This document shows, piece by piece, positions 17,223 to 26,445 of a stretch of 64,000 nucleotides of DNA (position 1 is the first letter of the stretch; each line of letters opens with the position of its first letter). The stretch spans positions 62,001 to 126,000 of the forward strand of contig NZ_SMFP01000004.1 in NCBI RefSeq assembly GCF_004348975.1, read 5' to 3'. The notes beneath the pieces are model-generated. The model made no database searches and was not told the DNA's origin. It saw only the letters and a program-made list of their open reading frames with translations. Both the position numbers and the translations under genes were made by a program. Source of the DNA: Antarcticimicrobium sediminis. Its GTDB lineage: Bacteria; Pseudomonadota; Alphaproteobacteria; Rhodobacterales; Rhodobacteraceae.

Positions 17223-18203
17223 TTAGACGATCAGGATGGTCGAGCCGCTTGTTTGACGCGCCTCCAGCGCGCTATGGGCGGCACCTGCTTCTGCCAGCGG
17301 GCGACGGGTCGCCACGTCAAGCTGGATCGTGCCGTTCAGAATGCGGGAGAACAGATCCTCCGAGCGGGACAGCAATTCGGCGCGCGCGGCAATATAGTCG
17401 AACAGTACCGGACGGTTGGCGGAAAGCGAGCCCCCGGCGGCAAGATCGGACAGGGCGAAACCGGTGATCATCCCCGAGGATTGGCCGAAATTCACGAACA
17501 TCCCGCGCGGTTGCAGGCATTTCAGCGAGCCGCGCCATGTGTCCGCACCGACGCTGTCATAGACCGCAGCGCAGCCTTTTCCATCTGTCAGCTCTGTCAC
17601 GACCTTGGTAAAATCCTCGGTGCGGTAATTGATGACATGATCATACCCATGCGCCCGGGCGAGCGCCATTTTCTCGGGCGTGCCAGCGGTGCCGATGGCC
17701 CGCGCCCCAAGCGAGTGCAGCCATTGCCCAAGGATAAGCCCGACGCCGCCTGCAGCGGCATGAACCAGCACGGTATCGCCCGCCTGCACCTTGTAGGAAC
17801 TGGTCACCAGATATTGCGCCGTAAGCCCCTTGAGCATGGCGCCAGCGATCAGGGTGGGATCAATCCCGTCGGGCAGGCGCACAAGGCGATCAGCGGGCAC
17901 CACCCGTTGCGTGCGATAGGCCCCGTGCGGCATGACATAGGCAACCTTGTCGCCCGGTGTCAGGTCCGTCACGCCAGCCCCCACGGCCAGAACAATGCCC
18001 GAGGCTTCGGAGCCCGGGATCATCGTGTCTTCCGGCCAAGCATACAGGCCGGTGCGGAAATAGACGTCGATGAAGTTCACCCCGATCGCCGTCTGTTCCA
18101 GCAAGACCTCGCCGGGTCCCGGATCGGAAACCGGCAGATCATCCCATTCCATCACCTCGGGGCCGCCGGGGGTGCGCGCGATCCATCCTTTCGACATGCT
18201 CAT
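17223..18203 (-). CDS. NADPH:quinone oxidoreductase (zeta-crystallin-like MDR)
   Basis: A 326-residue medium-chain reductase without the structural zinc cysteines, typical of the quinone oxidoreductase branch. The catalytic domain begins with GVNFIDVYFRTGLY (residues 41-54); the nucleotide-binding Rossmann motif is AAGGVG at 150-155. It would reduce quinones or enones with NADPH. It is the last gene of a minus-strand run and overlaps the AhpD-like gene by one base (TGATG), so the pair is translationally coupled. Its substrate here is unknown; linkage to the aminotransferase and transporter genes suggests detoxification or catabolism. Confidence 0.9.
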   Translation of the reverse strand: MSMSKGWIARTPGGPEVMEWDDLPVSDPGPGEVLLEQTAIGVNFIDVYFRTGLYAWPEDTMIPGSEASGIVLAVGAGVTDLTPGDKVAYVMPHGAYRTQRVVPADRLVRLPDGIDPTLIAGAMLKGLTAQYLVTSSYKVQAGDTVLVHAAAGGVGLILGQWLHSLGARAIGTAGTPEKMALARAHGYDHVINYRTEDFTKVVTELTDGKGCAAVYDSVGADTWRGSLKCLQPRGMFVNFGQSSGMITGFALSDLAAGGSLSANRPVLFDYIAARAELLSRSEDLFSRILNGTIQLDVATRRPLAEAGAAHSALEARQTSGSTILIV

Positions 18204-18613
18204 CAGCTTTCGACCAGAAAGACGTCATCGACGGGCAATTGCATGGCGGTGACCAGATGGTTGGTCTGCGCCGCCATGCCGATGATCGTCAGCAGTTCGG
18301 CGTGTTGTTCTGGCGTCATGCCCTTGGCCTTTGCCGCGGCGGTGTGGGAATGCACGCAATAGGTGCAGCCATTCGCGGTCGAGACGGCGACATAGATCAT
18401 TTCCTGAACCGCCGGGGGCAGGGCGGTCTCGCCGGTCATCACGGTCTTCAGGTTGTCCCAAGTCCGCGCAAGGGACGCCGGATCATTGGCCAGCCCGCGC
18501 CAGAAATTGTTGATGAAGTCGGTCTTGCGCGTCGCGCGAATGTCGTCGAACACGGCCTTCACTGCGGGGATCGCGTCGGCTTCGGCATCGCTAAGAAGTT
18601 TTACGGTTGCCAT
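18203..18613 (-). CDS. AhpD/carboxymuconolactone decarboxylase-family protein
   Basis: A 136-residue all-helical protein with the redox motif CTYCVHSH at residues 83-90 (Cys83, Cys86, His90), which is the AhpD-type catalytic signature of the CMD superfamily. Such proteins act as alkylhydroperoxidases or thiol-dependent peroxidase partners. It starts 17 bases downstream of the aminotransferase stop and overlaps the quinone reductase start by one base. A peroxide or disulfide role is likely; a decarboxylase role is not, because the CxxC is intact. Confidence 0.9.
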   Translation of the reverse strand: MATVKLLSDAEADAIPAVKAVFDDIRATRKTDFINNFWRGLANDPASLARTWDNLKTVMTGETALPPAVQEMIYVAVSTANGCTYCVHSHTAAAKAKGMTPEQHAELLTIIGMAAQTNHLVTAMQLPVDDVFLVES

Positions 18614-18629
18614 GTTTTTCTCCTATATT

Positions 18630-19478
18630 TCAGGCTTTTGCCCAATCCCAATACAGCTCGCGTGCTTTGCGTGCGATCGGCCCAAAGGGCAGTTCGCGAT
18701 CATCAAAGCCGATCACCGGCACCACTTTCGAGATGTTCCCGGTCGAGAAGATCTCATCCGCGCTGCGGAAATCCTCGATGCTCAGGGTTGTCTCGTGAAC
18801 GCTTACACCCGCGTCGCGCAGCAGGGCAATGACCCTTTGGCGGGTGATCCCGTTCAGGAATGTGCCGTTGGGCATCGGCGTGAACGCCTCGCCGTCGCGC
18901 GCCATGAACACGTTGGATGTGGCCAGTTCCGCCACATTGCCATTCGCATCGCAGCACAGCGCATTCTGATACCCTTTGGCCTGGGCTTCGCGCACCATGC
19001 GGGCGTTGTTGGCATAGAGGCACGCGGCCTTGGCGTTGACCGGCATCACCTCCATCGTGGGGCGCCGGAACTTTGTGGTGGTGATGGTAAAGCCGGTGGG
19101 CTGAACCATAGGCATTTCCTCAAGGCACAGGGCAAAGTCGGTGCTTTCGGGTTTGGGCGGCAGCACCCCGGCGTCGCTTTCTTCGGCCCAGTACATCGGC
19201 CGGATATAGATGTCGGTGCCCGGGGCAAACTTGTTCAGCCCCTCATAAGTCAGCGCCTCGATTTCGCCACCCGACAGGGTCGGCACAAGGCCAAGCGCGC
19301 GGGCGCTGTCATTGACGCGGGCGCAGTGACGATCAAGGTCGGGGGCTACGCCGTCGAACAGGCGCGCGCCGTCGAACACAAGGCTGCCAAGCCATGTCGC
19401 ATGTGAATCTGCCCCAAGGATGCGGGTGTCACCCTGATGCCAGTCGCCGCGATAATAGGTCCATATGGTCTTTGTCAT
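18630..19478 (-). CDS. Class IV (branched-chain-type) aminotransferase
   Basis: A 282-residue PLP enzyme of fold type IV. The Schiff-base lysine is probably K150 in PVNAKAACLYANN, and the phosphate-cup region includes GNVAELATSNVF. It resembles branched-chain aminotransferase, but the segment usual in IlvE (EGSGENIF) is different here (AELATSNVF), so it may act on another amine or a D-amino acid; some alphaproteobacterial members of this fold are amine transaminases. It is 50 bases downstream of the ABC ATPase and upstream of the AhpD-like gene. The true substrate cannot be read from sequence. Confidence 0.8.
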   Translation of the reverse strand: MTKTIWTYYRGDWHQGDTRILGADSHATWLGSLVFDGARLFDGVAPDLDRHCARVNDSARALGLVPTLSGGEIEALTYEGLNKFAPGTDIYIRPMYWAEESDAGVLPPKPESTDFALCLEEMPMVQPTGFTITTTKFRRPTMEVMPVNAKAACLYANNARMVREAQAKGYQNALCCDANGNVAELATSNVFMARDGEAFTPMPNGTFLNGITRQRVIALLRDAGVSVHETTLSIEDFRSADEIFSTGNISKVVPVIGFDDRELPFGPIARKARELYWDWAKA

Positions 19479-19528
19479 TAGCTCTTCTCCTTCAGGCCGT
19501 TAGCGAACCGCTTGCTTTGGTGCGGGCG

Positions 19529-21025
19529 TCAGTGAACGGCGGCATACATGATTTTCTCTTCCGTGGCCTCGGCGGGCGACAGTTCTTCGACGATGCGCCC
19601 TTGGCGACAGACCAGAATGCGGTCCGACAGGTTCAGGATCTCGGGCAGATAAGAGGACACCATCACCACCGCGAGGCCAGCATCGGCCAGTTCGTTGATG
19701 ATCTGGTGGATCTCGGCAATCGCGGCCACGTCGACGCCGCGCGTCGGTTCGTCAAAGATCACGATGCGCGGTTTCTGGACCAGCCCTTTGCCGATCACCA
19801 CCTTCTGCTGGTTACCACCCGACAGTTCGACCACCTGCGCCTCGGCGTTGATGGTCTTGATGTTCAGGCGTTTGCCCCATTCTTCGGCCAGCGCGCGAAT
19901 GTCACTGGTGCGGATCACGAACCCGTCTTCCTTGTCCGCCGCCAAAAGTCCGCCGAACAGGTTTTCCCCGATCGACATCGTCTCGAAGATCCCTTCGGAT
20001 TTGCGATCTTCGGTGACATAGACGATGCCGTCGCGCACCGCCTCGGCCGGGGTGTAATAGCGCACCGGCTTGTCATCGAGCGTGATGGTCCCGCCGCGCA
20101 GGAAATCGCGTTTATCGATGCCCGCCACAATCTTGAAGGTTTCGGTGCGCCCCGATCCGATCAGCCCGAACACCCCGGTGATCTGCCCCTCGAACACGGA
20201 GAATGCCGTGTTGCGCACCATTGCGCCCATCGAGATATCCTGCACCGACAACACCTTGCGACCGGGTTTGCGCAGCTGTGTTTCATCCCGGTGGCGATAG
20301 ATTTCGCCCGACAGCGTGCGCCCGACCATGGCGGCGATGATGGTTTCGCGGTCAAACTCGGAGGTCGGGCCGCTAGCCACCTTTTCGCCGTCGCGCAGGA
20401 TGGTGATGCGGTCGGAAATCTGCAGCGCCTCTTCCAGCGCGTGAGAGATGAACACGATCGAAACGCCATCGGCCTTGAGTCGGCGCAAAAGCGCAAAGAA
20501 ATGGCGCTTTTCTTCGGGCGTCAGGGTGGCGGTCGGTTCGTCAAAGATGATGACCTTGGCCTTGTGATGCACCGCCCGCGCGATTTCGACCATCTGCCGT
20601 TTGGCCGCGCCCAGCGTTTCCACCATCGCGGTGGGATCGACGGCAAAGTTGAGCGATTGCAGGAACTGCTGCGCCGAGATGTAGGTGCCGCGAAGCCGGT
20701 TCAGGAAATTCTCGGACCCGAGATAAAGGTTCTGCGCCACCGTCATCGAGGGCACGAGGCTGGTTTCCTGAAACACCATCGCGATTCCGGCATGAAGGGC
20801 CTGGTTCGGGCTGGCAAATTGCACCTCTTTGCCCAGATAGGTCAGCTTGCCCGAGGTCGGGCTGACGACCCCGGCCATGACCTTGGTCAGCGTTGATTTC
20901 CCGGCGCCGTTCTCGCCAAGCAGGGCGTGGATCTCGCCCTCGGCAATGTCGAAATCGACGTTCTTCACAGCCGGGACGCTGCGATAGTTCTTGGTGATCT
21001 GCTCCATTTTCACGACGGGGTTCAT
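19529..21025 (-). CDS. Sugar-type (CUT2) ABC transporter ATP-binding protein
   Basis: About 498 residues with two ATPase domains, the RbsA/MglA layout. Domain 1 has Walker A GENGAGKST (residues 37-45), Walker B VIIFDEPTA, but a degenerate signature (LGAAKRQM); domain 2 has a canonical signature LSGGNQQK and Walker B VIFDEPTRG, with a degenerate Walker A, the usual asymmetry. The frame is open to 21,244, but ATG at 21,025 overlaps the SMP-30-like gene by 4 bases and starts the conserved sequence. With the two permeases and binding protein upstream it forms a complete importer. Confidence 0.93.
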   Translation of the reverse strand: MNPVVKMEQITKNYRSVPAVKNVDFDIAEGEIHALLGENGAGKSTLTKVMAGVVSPTSGKLTYLGKEVQFASPNQALHAGIAMVFQETSLVPSMTVAQNLYLGSENFLNRLRGTYISAQQFLQSLNFAVDPTAMVETLGAAKRQMVEIARAVHHKAKVIIFDEPTATLTPEEKRHFFALLRRLKADGVSIVFISHALEEALQISDRITILRDGEKVASGPTSEFDRETIIAAMVGRTLSGEIYRHRDETQLRKPGRKVLSVQDISMGAMVRNTAFSVFEGQITGVFGLIGSGRTETFKIVAGIDKRDFLRGGTITLDDKPVRYYTPAEAVRDGIVYVTEDRKSEGIFETMSIGENLFGGLLAADKEDGFVIRTSDIRALAEEWGKRLNIKTINAEAQVVELSGGNQQKVVIGKGLVQKPRIVIFDEPTRGVDVAAIAEIHQIINELADAGLAVVMVSSYLPEILNLSDRILVCRQGRIVEELSPAEATEEKIMYAAVH

Positions 21026-22059
21026 GTCCTGTCCTCCGCTGTCAGGATGCAGTTGCCGCCGCGCGCGGCGATCACCGCCCGGCCTTGATGTTCGATCACG
21101 CTGCAGGTGCCGTGACGTTTGCCATTGGCGCGGCTGTGCAGGCTGAAGGTCGGGGTCATGTCGGGGGCAAGGCGCACCACCAGCCCGCAAGAGCGGCTGG
21201 GGGACCAGGCCTTGTGCACCCCCATCGTGCGAATTCCGCCGCATTGCAACGGTTCGAGAAAGCTCTCTCCCGAGGCAAAGGCCGGCGCGATCCAGTAATC
21301 ACGCGGCACGCTGGCCATCATGTCGAACCGATAGTGGGTTTCCTGAAGAACCATTTCGATCAGCCGGTTGCGCGGTGCAAAAATCGCCAACCAGGCACCG
21401 CCGTCAGCGCTGGCCGCAAGCCGGGCGGGATAGCCCGGCAGATGCCGCAGAACCGGTTTTACCGTGCTGCCCTCGACCCGGACCAATTGGTGCCGCCAGC
21501 TTTCGCTGACCAGACAGCCCTTGGCATCGGGCAAAAGACCAAAGGGCCATGCCAGTTTTTTCGCCATCACCTTGAAGCCCGCACCGGGCGCGCGCCGCCA
21601 GACCGAGCCGTCGGCGTTCTTTTCCATCAGATCGGCAACCCAGCCCGACACCGGGTGCCGGTCGGAGCCGTTGGCAAGCCACAGCGCCCCATCCGGGCCA
21701 TAGGCCAGCGCCGTGATGCAGGTGACTCCCTTGGGCAGGGACACGGGTGTGCCGTTCTCGCTTAGGGTTCCGTCCTCCAGCGCGATGGTCAGCGTACAGT
21801 CCGGGGCTGCCGCCAGCGCGGTGATGGGCGAGGCAAAGCTCTGCACCGTTTCCGGGGCCGCGTCTGCCCGGATCTCGATCAGCGCGGTGCCGCTTGAGGC
21901 CAGCAGCCGGTCGCCCAGGGCGCAAAGATTGTCGGCCTGCGGCAGTTCGGCCAGAACCGGGGTTTCGTCCAGCACGGCATTGGGGCGAAAGGCGCCATCC
22001 ATCGGCGGAATGGTGATCGCACGGCCGCGAAACAGTTCGAGGATCGGATCAAAGATCAT
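21022..22059 (-). CDS. SMP-30/gluconolactonase-like beta-propeller protein
   Basis: About 345 residues, started at ATG 22,059, which overlaps the preceding fusion gene by 4 bases. Repeated blades contain ALAYGPDGALWLAN, WPFGLLPDAKGCLVSES and HLPGYPARLAASADGGAW, the SMP-30/strictosidine-synthase pattern. No signal peptide is seen, so it should be cytoplasmic. The family includes lactonases that open sugar lactones with a divalent metal. It is the second propeller unit in this transport operon, next to one fused to a permease. Some acidic metal ligands are not obvious by eye, so activity is uncertain. Confidence 0.78.
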   Translation of the reverse strand: MIFDPILELFRGRAITIPPMDGAFRPNAVLDETPVLAELPQADNLCALGDRLLASSGTALIEIRADAAPETVQSFASPITALAAAPDCTLTIALEDGTLSENGTPVSLPKGVTCITALAYGPDGALWLANGSDRHPVSGWVADLMEKNADGSVWRRAPGAGFKVMAKKLAWPFGLLPDAKGCLVSESWRHQLVRVEGSTVKPVLRHLPGYPARLAASADGGAWLAIFAPRNRLIEMVLQETHYRFDMMASVPRDYWIAPAFASGESFLEPLQCGGIRTMGVHKAWSPSRSCGLVVRLAPDMTPTFSLHSRANGKRHGTCSVIEHQGRAVIAARGGNCILTAEDRT

Positions 22060-24179
22060 TTGGACGCCCCCCAGTAGGAGTCGTTGGAGGTCCACCCCGT
22101 GTCGGCTCCGTCGATCTTGTAGCGACCGATCCGGTTGTTCAGGATGCCGCCGATGAACAACTCGCCCTTGTGCTCGCGCATCGAGGTGACCATCGGATGC
22201 GCAAGGCCGGTCAGATCGCCCATGGTGTGAAGGATTTCGCCCTTGTCGTTGAACTTGACCACGCCGCCGGTGTTGATGTTGGGAAACAGCCAATCATCTT
22301 GCGGCAACCGGCGCGCCATGCGTTTGCGCATGGCCGGGTGGCGCAGCGACAGGTCAAAAGAGGGGGTGCGCATGCCAAGCCACGCCATCCAATAGGTGCC
22401 ATCAGAGGCGCGGTTGATGTTGTCGGGATATCCCGGCATGTCGCGGATCACGCATTCTGCGGTGCCCGCTTTCGGCCCCTCCAGCCAATAGCGGTGAATG
22501 CGGCAGGCCCAGCTTTCGCAGAAGAACAGCGACTTGTTGTCATGTGCCATCGTCACGCCATTGGTATAGCGATAGCCGTCAAGCAGCGTCTTGGTGCTGC
22601 CGTCGCTGGGATCAAACACCAGCAGCCGCCCGGTGGCGCGGTTCTCGATACTGTCGAGCGTCCATTCATGCGCGTCGTAGCGTTTGGTCGAGTCGGTGAA
22701 ATACACCTTGCCGTCGGGCGCGATGTCCAGATCGTTGGGGTCGCGCAGGCGGGCATCATCCACGATGGAGGTGAACGACCGCCGGGTTTCCGCCGAAAGC
22801 TGGGTCACGGTCCGGTCGGGTGCAATCTGATACAGCCCCATCGCGCCGACACATGTCAGAAGATTGCCATCGCGGTCAAACGCGAGCCCAAGGGGAAAAC
22901 CACCGATATGGGCGAACACCTCGGAGCGGGTGTAGTCAGGGGCGAAAAAGCGTACGATCTCGCCGTGTCTTGTGCCGCAGTACAGGTGGTCGTCGCGGTC
23001 GAGGATGACATCCTCGGGGCCTTCGACCTCGCCCAGCCCGATATGTGTGGCCCCGGACAGTTCGCTGTTCAGCGCGTATGGGGTGCCAGATCCCGGAACC
23101 GCCGAGGGGGCCTCGCCCATGCGCAGATAGACCGGCGCCACATAGACCTCGTTCAGCACCTTGTGGCGGTTCTTCAGCCAGCGGATGTCGATGGTCACGG
23201 CGACGGCCAGCAGGATGCCCAGCACCATCTGGTTGGTGCCGGTGCCATAGCCCAGCCGGATCAGCCCGTTGGTCATGACCATCACGATGATGGCCCCCAT
23301 GATCCCTTTGACAACAGACCCACGCCCGCCGCCAAGGCTGTTGCCACCGACCACAGCCGCCGTCAGGGCAAGGATTTCCAGCCCATGCCCGGTGCCGGGA
23401 CCGGCCCCTGACAGCCGTGTCGCGATCAGGAAACCGGCCGCAGCAGCGCACAGACCGGAAAAGACATAGGTCATGAAGACCGTCTGGCGCACCTTGATGC
23501 CCGCGTTATGGGCAGAACGGCGCGAGCCGCCGACCGCCAGAACATGCCAGCCGGGTCGCGACCGGGTCAGCGCAATATGGGTGACGATGGCCAGAACAAG
23601 GGCTGACAGCACTGGTACCGACAGGCCCAGAATGGTGCCATCGCCGATGAAATCCCATGTGTCGGACGACGCCATCGACATCTGGATTTTCGAGCCGAAG
23701 TTGACGACCAGAATATCATAAAGCGCGCGCCCGATGATGAAGGTCACCAGCGTGGTGATAAAGGCGCGCAGCCGCAGGAACCCGATCAGATAGCCGTTGA
23801 TCGCGCCAAAGGTGGCGCCGGTCGCCATCGAGGCGGCAAAGGCCAACCAGACCGGTTGCTCGAAGATGAACACCATGGACACGGCGGAAAACGCGGACAG
23901 CGCAAAGATAGATCCGACCGCAAGGTCGATGCCACCGCCCAGCATGACCACGGTCAAGCCGGTGACAACAAGGCTGAATTCGCCCAGCTGGCGGGTGGAT
24001 TCCTGCAGCGAATACAGCTTGAAAAAGCCCGGAATGGCGCTGCCAAAACTTGCGACGACAATCACCAGCGCAAGGAAGGGGATCGCATTGTCGGTCCATC
24101 GCTTGGTCAGGATTTCGCCGATGACGTGATCAGGCACAAGGTTATAGCGCCACGCCTGCAACTGCTCGCGGAATGTCAT
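22056..24179 (-). CDS. ABC permease fused to SMP-30-like beta-propeller domain
   Basis: A 707-residue fusion. Residues about 1-340 are a CUT2-family permease with eight to ten helices, including VMLGGGIDLAVGS and AVVGGNSLGGGRGS, the usual permease motifs. Residues about 375-705 form an SMP-30/strictosidine-synthase propeller with GEVEGPEDVILDRDDHLYCG and LRDPNDLDIAPDGKVYFTDS. There is no stop, frameshift or start near the junction, and the linker (345-375) is continuous, so the fusion is real. Overlaps of 4 bases follow on the downstream side. Which side of the membrane the propeller faces depends on helix count and is not settled here. Confidence 0.88.
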   Translation of the reverse strand: MTFREQLQAWRYNLVPDHVIGEILTKRWTDNAIPFLALVIVVASFGSAIPGFFKLYSLQESTRQLGEFSLVVTGLTVVMLGGGIDLAVGSIFALSAFSAVSMVFIFEQPVWLAFAASMATGATFGAINGYLIGFLRLRAFITTLVTFIIGRALYDILVVNFGSKIQMSMASSDTWDFIGDGTILGLSVPVLSALVLAIVTHIALTRSRPGWHVLAVGGSRRSAHNAGIKVRQTVFMTYVFSGLCAAAAGFLIATRLSGAGPGTGHGLEILALTAAVVGGNSLGGGRGSVVKGIMGAIIVMVMTNGLIRLGYGTGTNQMVLGILLAVAVTIDIRWLKNRHKVLNEVYVAPVYLRMGEAPSAVPGSGTPYALNSELSGATHIGLGEVEGPEDVILDRDDHLYCGTRHGEIVRFFAPDYTRSEVFAHIGGFPLGLAFDRDGNLLTCVGAMGLYQIAPDRTVTQLSAETRRSFTSIVDDARLRDPNDLDIAPDGKVYFTDSTKRYDAHEWTLDSIENRATGRLLVFDPSDGSTKTLLDGYRYTNGVTMAHDNKSLFFCESWACRIHRYWLEGPKAGTAECVIRDMPGYPDNINRASDGTYWMAWLGMRTPSFDLSLRHPAMRKRMARRLPQDDWLFPNINTGGVVKFNDKGEILHTMGDLTGLAHPMVTSMREHKGELFIGGILNNRIGRYKIDGADTGWTSNDSYWGASK

Positions 24180-24219
24180 CGGGGCTCCATCGGATAAGGG
24201 GGAGAGGGGGCAGAGGGGG

Positions 24220-24248
24220 GAAGCGGCCAGATTTGATCCGGCCGCTTC
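24220..24248 (-). promoter_or_regulatory. Intra-operon stem-loop between binding protein and fusion permease
   Basis: Nine-base arms GAAGCGGCC (24220-24228) and GGCCGCTTC (24240-24248) with an 11-base loop lie in the 92-base gap after the solute-binding protein gene. No T-run follows in the minus direction. Such hairpins behind binding-protein genes commonly stabilise the upstream mRNA or attenuate readthrough, making more binding protein than permease. Confidence 0.65.
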
Positions 24249-24271
24249 ATAAGATGCTCGGGGGTCCGAGA

Positions 24272-25291
24272 TCAGTTTCCGTTCATGGCCTGCAAGGCTT
24301 TCAGGTCCCAGCAGCTGTCCGGCTTCAGATCGTCTTTGGTGGTCGCATCAAGCAGCGTGTAGATATAGGGCGAAGAGGTGCCCGGTGCCTGACCGCTTTG
24401 AAGCAAGTATTTGACGAGCGTGACCATGTTGTACGTTTCTTGCGCCAGATTGGTCATAACCACGGCGCCATAGGTGCCGTTTTCGATCATGTCACAATCG
24501 GCGGCCTGTTCGCCGCCCCCGGTGGTCACAAGGAACACCTGATCCTGCATGCCGGCGTCGCGGATCGCGGCGGCGGCACCGGATGCGTCGCCATCCCAGA
24601 AGTCGATGACCGCGCAGATGTCCGGGTGCTGTTGCAGCATTGTGGTGGTCACGTTGCGCGAGGTGGTCGCATCCCAGTTGGAATCCGGTTTGGCCACAAC
24701 CTCGAACGCGGGGTTGGCGGACAGAACATCCATGATGCCGGCATATTGGAACAGGCTGGTCGCATTGACCTGATCGCCCTGCACCAGACCGATCTGGCCC
24801 GACGATCCCTCACCACAGCCCTCGATGGCGGCTTCTGCTTCAAGCCGGCCAAGCTGGGTCCAGTCGCTGCCGACATAGGCATCCGGTTTGAAGTTGGCGG
24901 GGTTGTCGACCAGAATCACATAGATCCCGGCTTTTTGCGCCCGCTTCAGCAGCTTGGAGTAGGAGTTCATGTCCGGCGACATGACGATCAGCACGTCCGG
25001 TTTTACTTCTGACGAGATCGCCTCGGTGATGGCCTGTGCGCCGGCCTCGACGCTCCAGTTCGGGTCGCGGGTCTCGAAGACACCGCCAAAGGCCGTGACC
25101 TCGTGCTCCAGAATGGCGGCCCACCCCTGTGCAAGGTCAAAGCCCATCGCCATCGGCACCAGCAGAACACGCTTGCCGCTCAGCGCCTCGGAATAGGTCA
25201 TGGGGCCCGGATCCTGCGCCACGGCAGGTACGGCGGTGAGAGTGGCCGCAGACATGGCGGCGGCGGTCAGAAACGTCCGTATCATCTTCAT
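24272..25291 (-). CDS. Periplasmic sugar-type ABC substrate-binding protein
   Basis: A 339-residue type I periplasmic binding protein with a clear signal peptide (residues 1-25, cleavage after AVA). The two-lobe pattern includes LIVMSPDMNSYSKLLKRAQ, VILVDNPANF and AVIDFWDGDASGAAAAIRDA, as in the RbsB/LacI-like CUT2 set. Two late cysteines (residues 281 and 328, approximately) could form a disulfide. It lies between the two permease genes in one minus-strand operon. Ligand cannot be predicted; the adjoining lactonase-like propellers hint at a sugar or sugar-acid lactone. Confidence 0.92.
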   Translation of the reverse strand: MKMIRTFLTAAAMSAATLTAVPAVAQDPGPMTYSEALSGKRVLLVPMAMGFDLAQGWAAILEHEVTAFGGVFETRDPNWSVEAGAQAITEAISSEVKPDVLIVMSPDMNSYSKLLKRAQKAGIYVILVDNPANFKPDAYVGSDWTQLGRLEAEAAIEGCGEGSSGQIGLVQGDQVNATSLFQYAGIMDVLSANPAFEVVAKPDSNWDATTSRNVTTTMLQQHPDICAVIDFWDGDASGAAAAIRDAGMQDQVFLVTTGGGEQAADCDMIENGTYGAVVMTNLAQETYNMVTLVKYLLQSGQAPGTSSPYIYTLLDATTKDDLKPDSCWDLKALQAMNGN

Positions 25292-25352
25292 AGCTCAGTC
25301 CTTTTCCTGTTGGTCTTGTTTTTCGTTTGTTGTTTTTTCGGCTTTGACGGGG

Positions 25353-26339
25353 TCAGATATCGCCTTGCTGGGCGGTCTGCTCGTCACGCGGGTTCAAGAG
25401 CCCGTCCATGATGATCGCGAGCAGCAGGATCGTTGATTTGATCAGGTTCTGATACAGCAGCGGAATGTCGACGATGGTCATCGCATTCAGCATGATGCCG
25501 ATCAGTGCGGCGCCCACCAGCACGTTGCGCACGCCGCCCTTGCCGCCGGACAATCCGATGCCACCGATCACGGTGACCAGCACGATGTCATACAGCAGTG
25601 TTGAGTTGACGACGCGGGTGTTGATCGAATGCAGGCTAGCGGCGGTCAGCAACCCGGCGGTAAAGGCGGTCAGCGCCGACACCACATAGCGCAACACCAA
25701 CATGGGCCGCACCGGCATGCCGACATTGCGCGCGGCAATCGGGTTGTCGCCGGCGTAATAGACGTAGCGCCCCCATTTCGTGTAGCGCAGGAACAGGAAC
25801 ATCGCGCCGGACAGGATCGCAAAAAGAAAAACCTCGATCGGAATGCTGGCAAAGCGCAGCCCGCCCAGCATGGCGATCCAATGCCCCTCGGGCACCGGCA
25901 CCGCGTCAGAGCTGATCAATTGCGAGCGCACATAGCCGAAAACGAACGAGCCGCTGGCCAGCGTCACGAAAATGGCGGGGACATCGGCATAGGCAACCAG
26001 AAACCCGTTCAGCAAGCCAATCGCCAGCACCCCGGCGAACACCAGAAGCAGCGCGGTGTGATCGGCCATGCCATCGCCCAAAAGCTGCAGATACCAAGCC
26101 ACCGACATGGCCATGATCGCGACCATCGAAAGGTCGATCCCCCGCCCGATGACAACCACCGACATGCCGAGGGCGAGGATCCCCAGAACCGAGATCGAGC
26201 GGACGATCGAGATCAGGTTCGGGGCGGAAAAGAAACCGGGAAGCGCGACCGAGGCGGTGGCGAAAATCAGCACCGCCACGACAAGGACAATGCGTTCCTG
26301 ATTGAGGTCTTTCAATCGGCTCAACCAGTTGCTTTCCAT
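25353..26339 (-). CDS. Sugar-type (CUT2) ABC transporter permease
   Basis: A 328-residue integral membrane protein with about ten helices and the CUT2 motifs MSVVVIGRGIDLSMVAIMAM (near residues 60-80) and VTVIGGIGLSGGKGGVRNV. It is the first structural gene of the transport operon, 145 bases downstream of the lysR stop, with a palindrome in the gap. It pairs with the permease half of the fusion protein to form a heterodimeric channel. The start ATG at 26,339 is reasonable; residues 1-15 are cytoplasmic and polar. Confidence 0.92.
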   Translation of the reverse strand: MESNWLSRLKDLNQERIVLVVAVLIFATASVALPGFFSAPNLISIVRSISVLGILALGMSVVVIGRGIDLSMVAIMAMSVAWYLQLLGDGMADHTALLLVFAGVLAIGLLNGFLVAYADVPAIFVTLASGSFVFGYVRSQLISSDAVPVPEGHWIAMLGGLRFASIPIEVFLFAILSGAMFLFLRYTKWGRYVYYAGDNPIAARNVGMPVRPMLVLRYVVSALTAFTAGLLTAASLHSINTRVVNSTLLYDIVLVTVIGGIGLSGGKGGVRNVLVGAALIGIMLNAMTIVDIPLLYQNLIKSTILLLAIIMDGLLNPRDEQTAQQGDI

Positions 26340-26445
26340 GTGTGCCCAACAGCCTCTTGATCCCGTCGCAACCCCGGTTCGGGATGCATCCGAGGCAGCC
26401 TAGCAACCAATAAACCAAGGCGTCCAATGAAAGTTTCGGTCTGTA

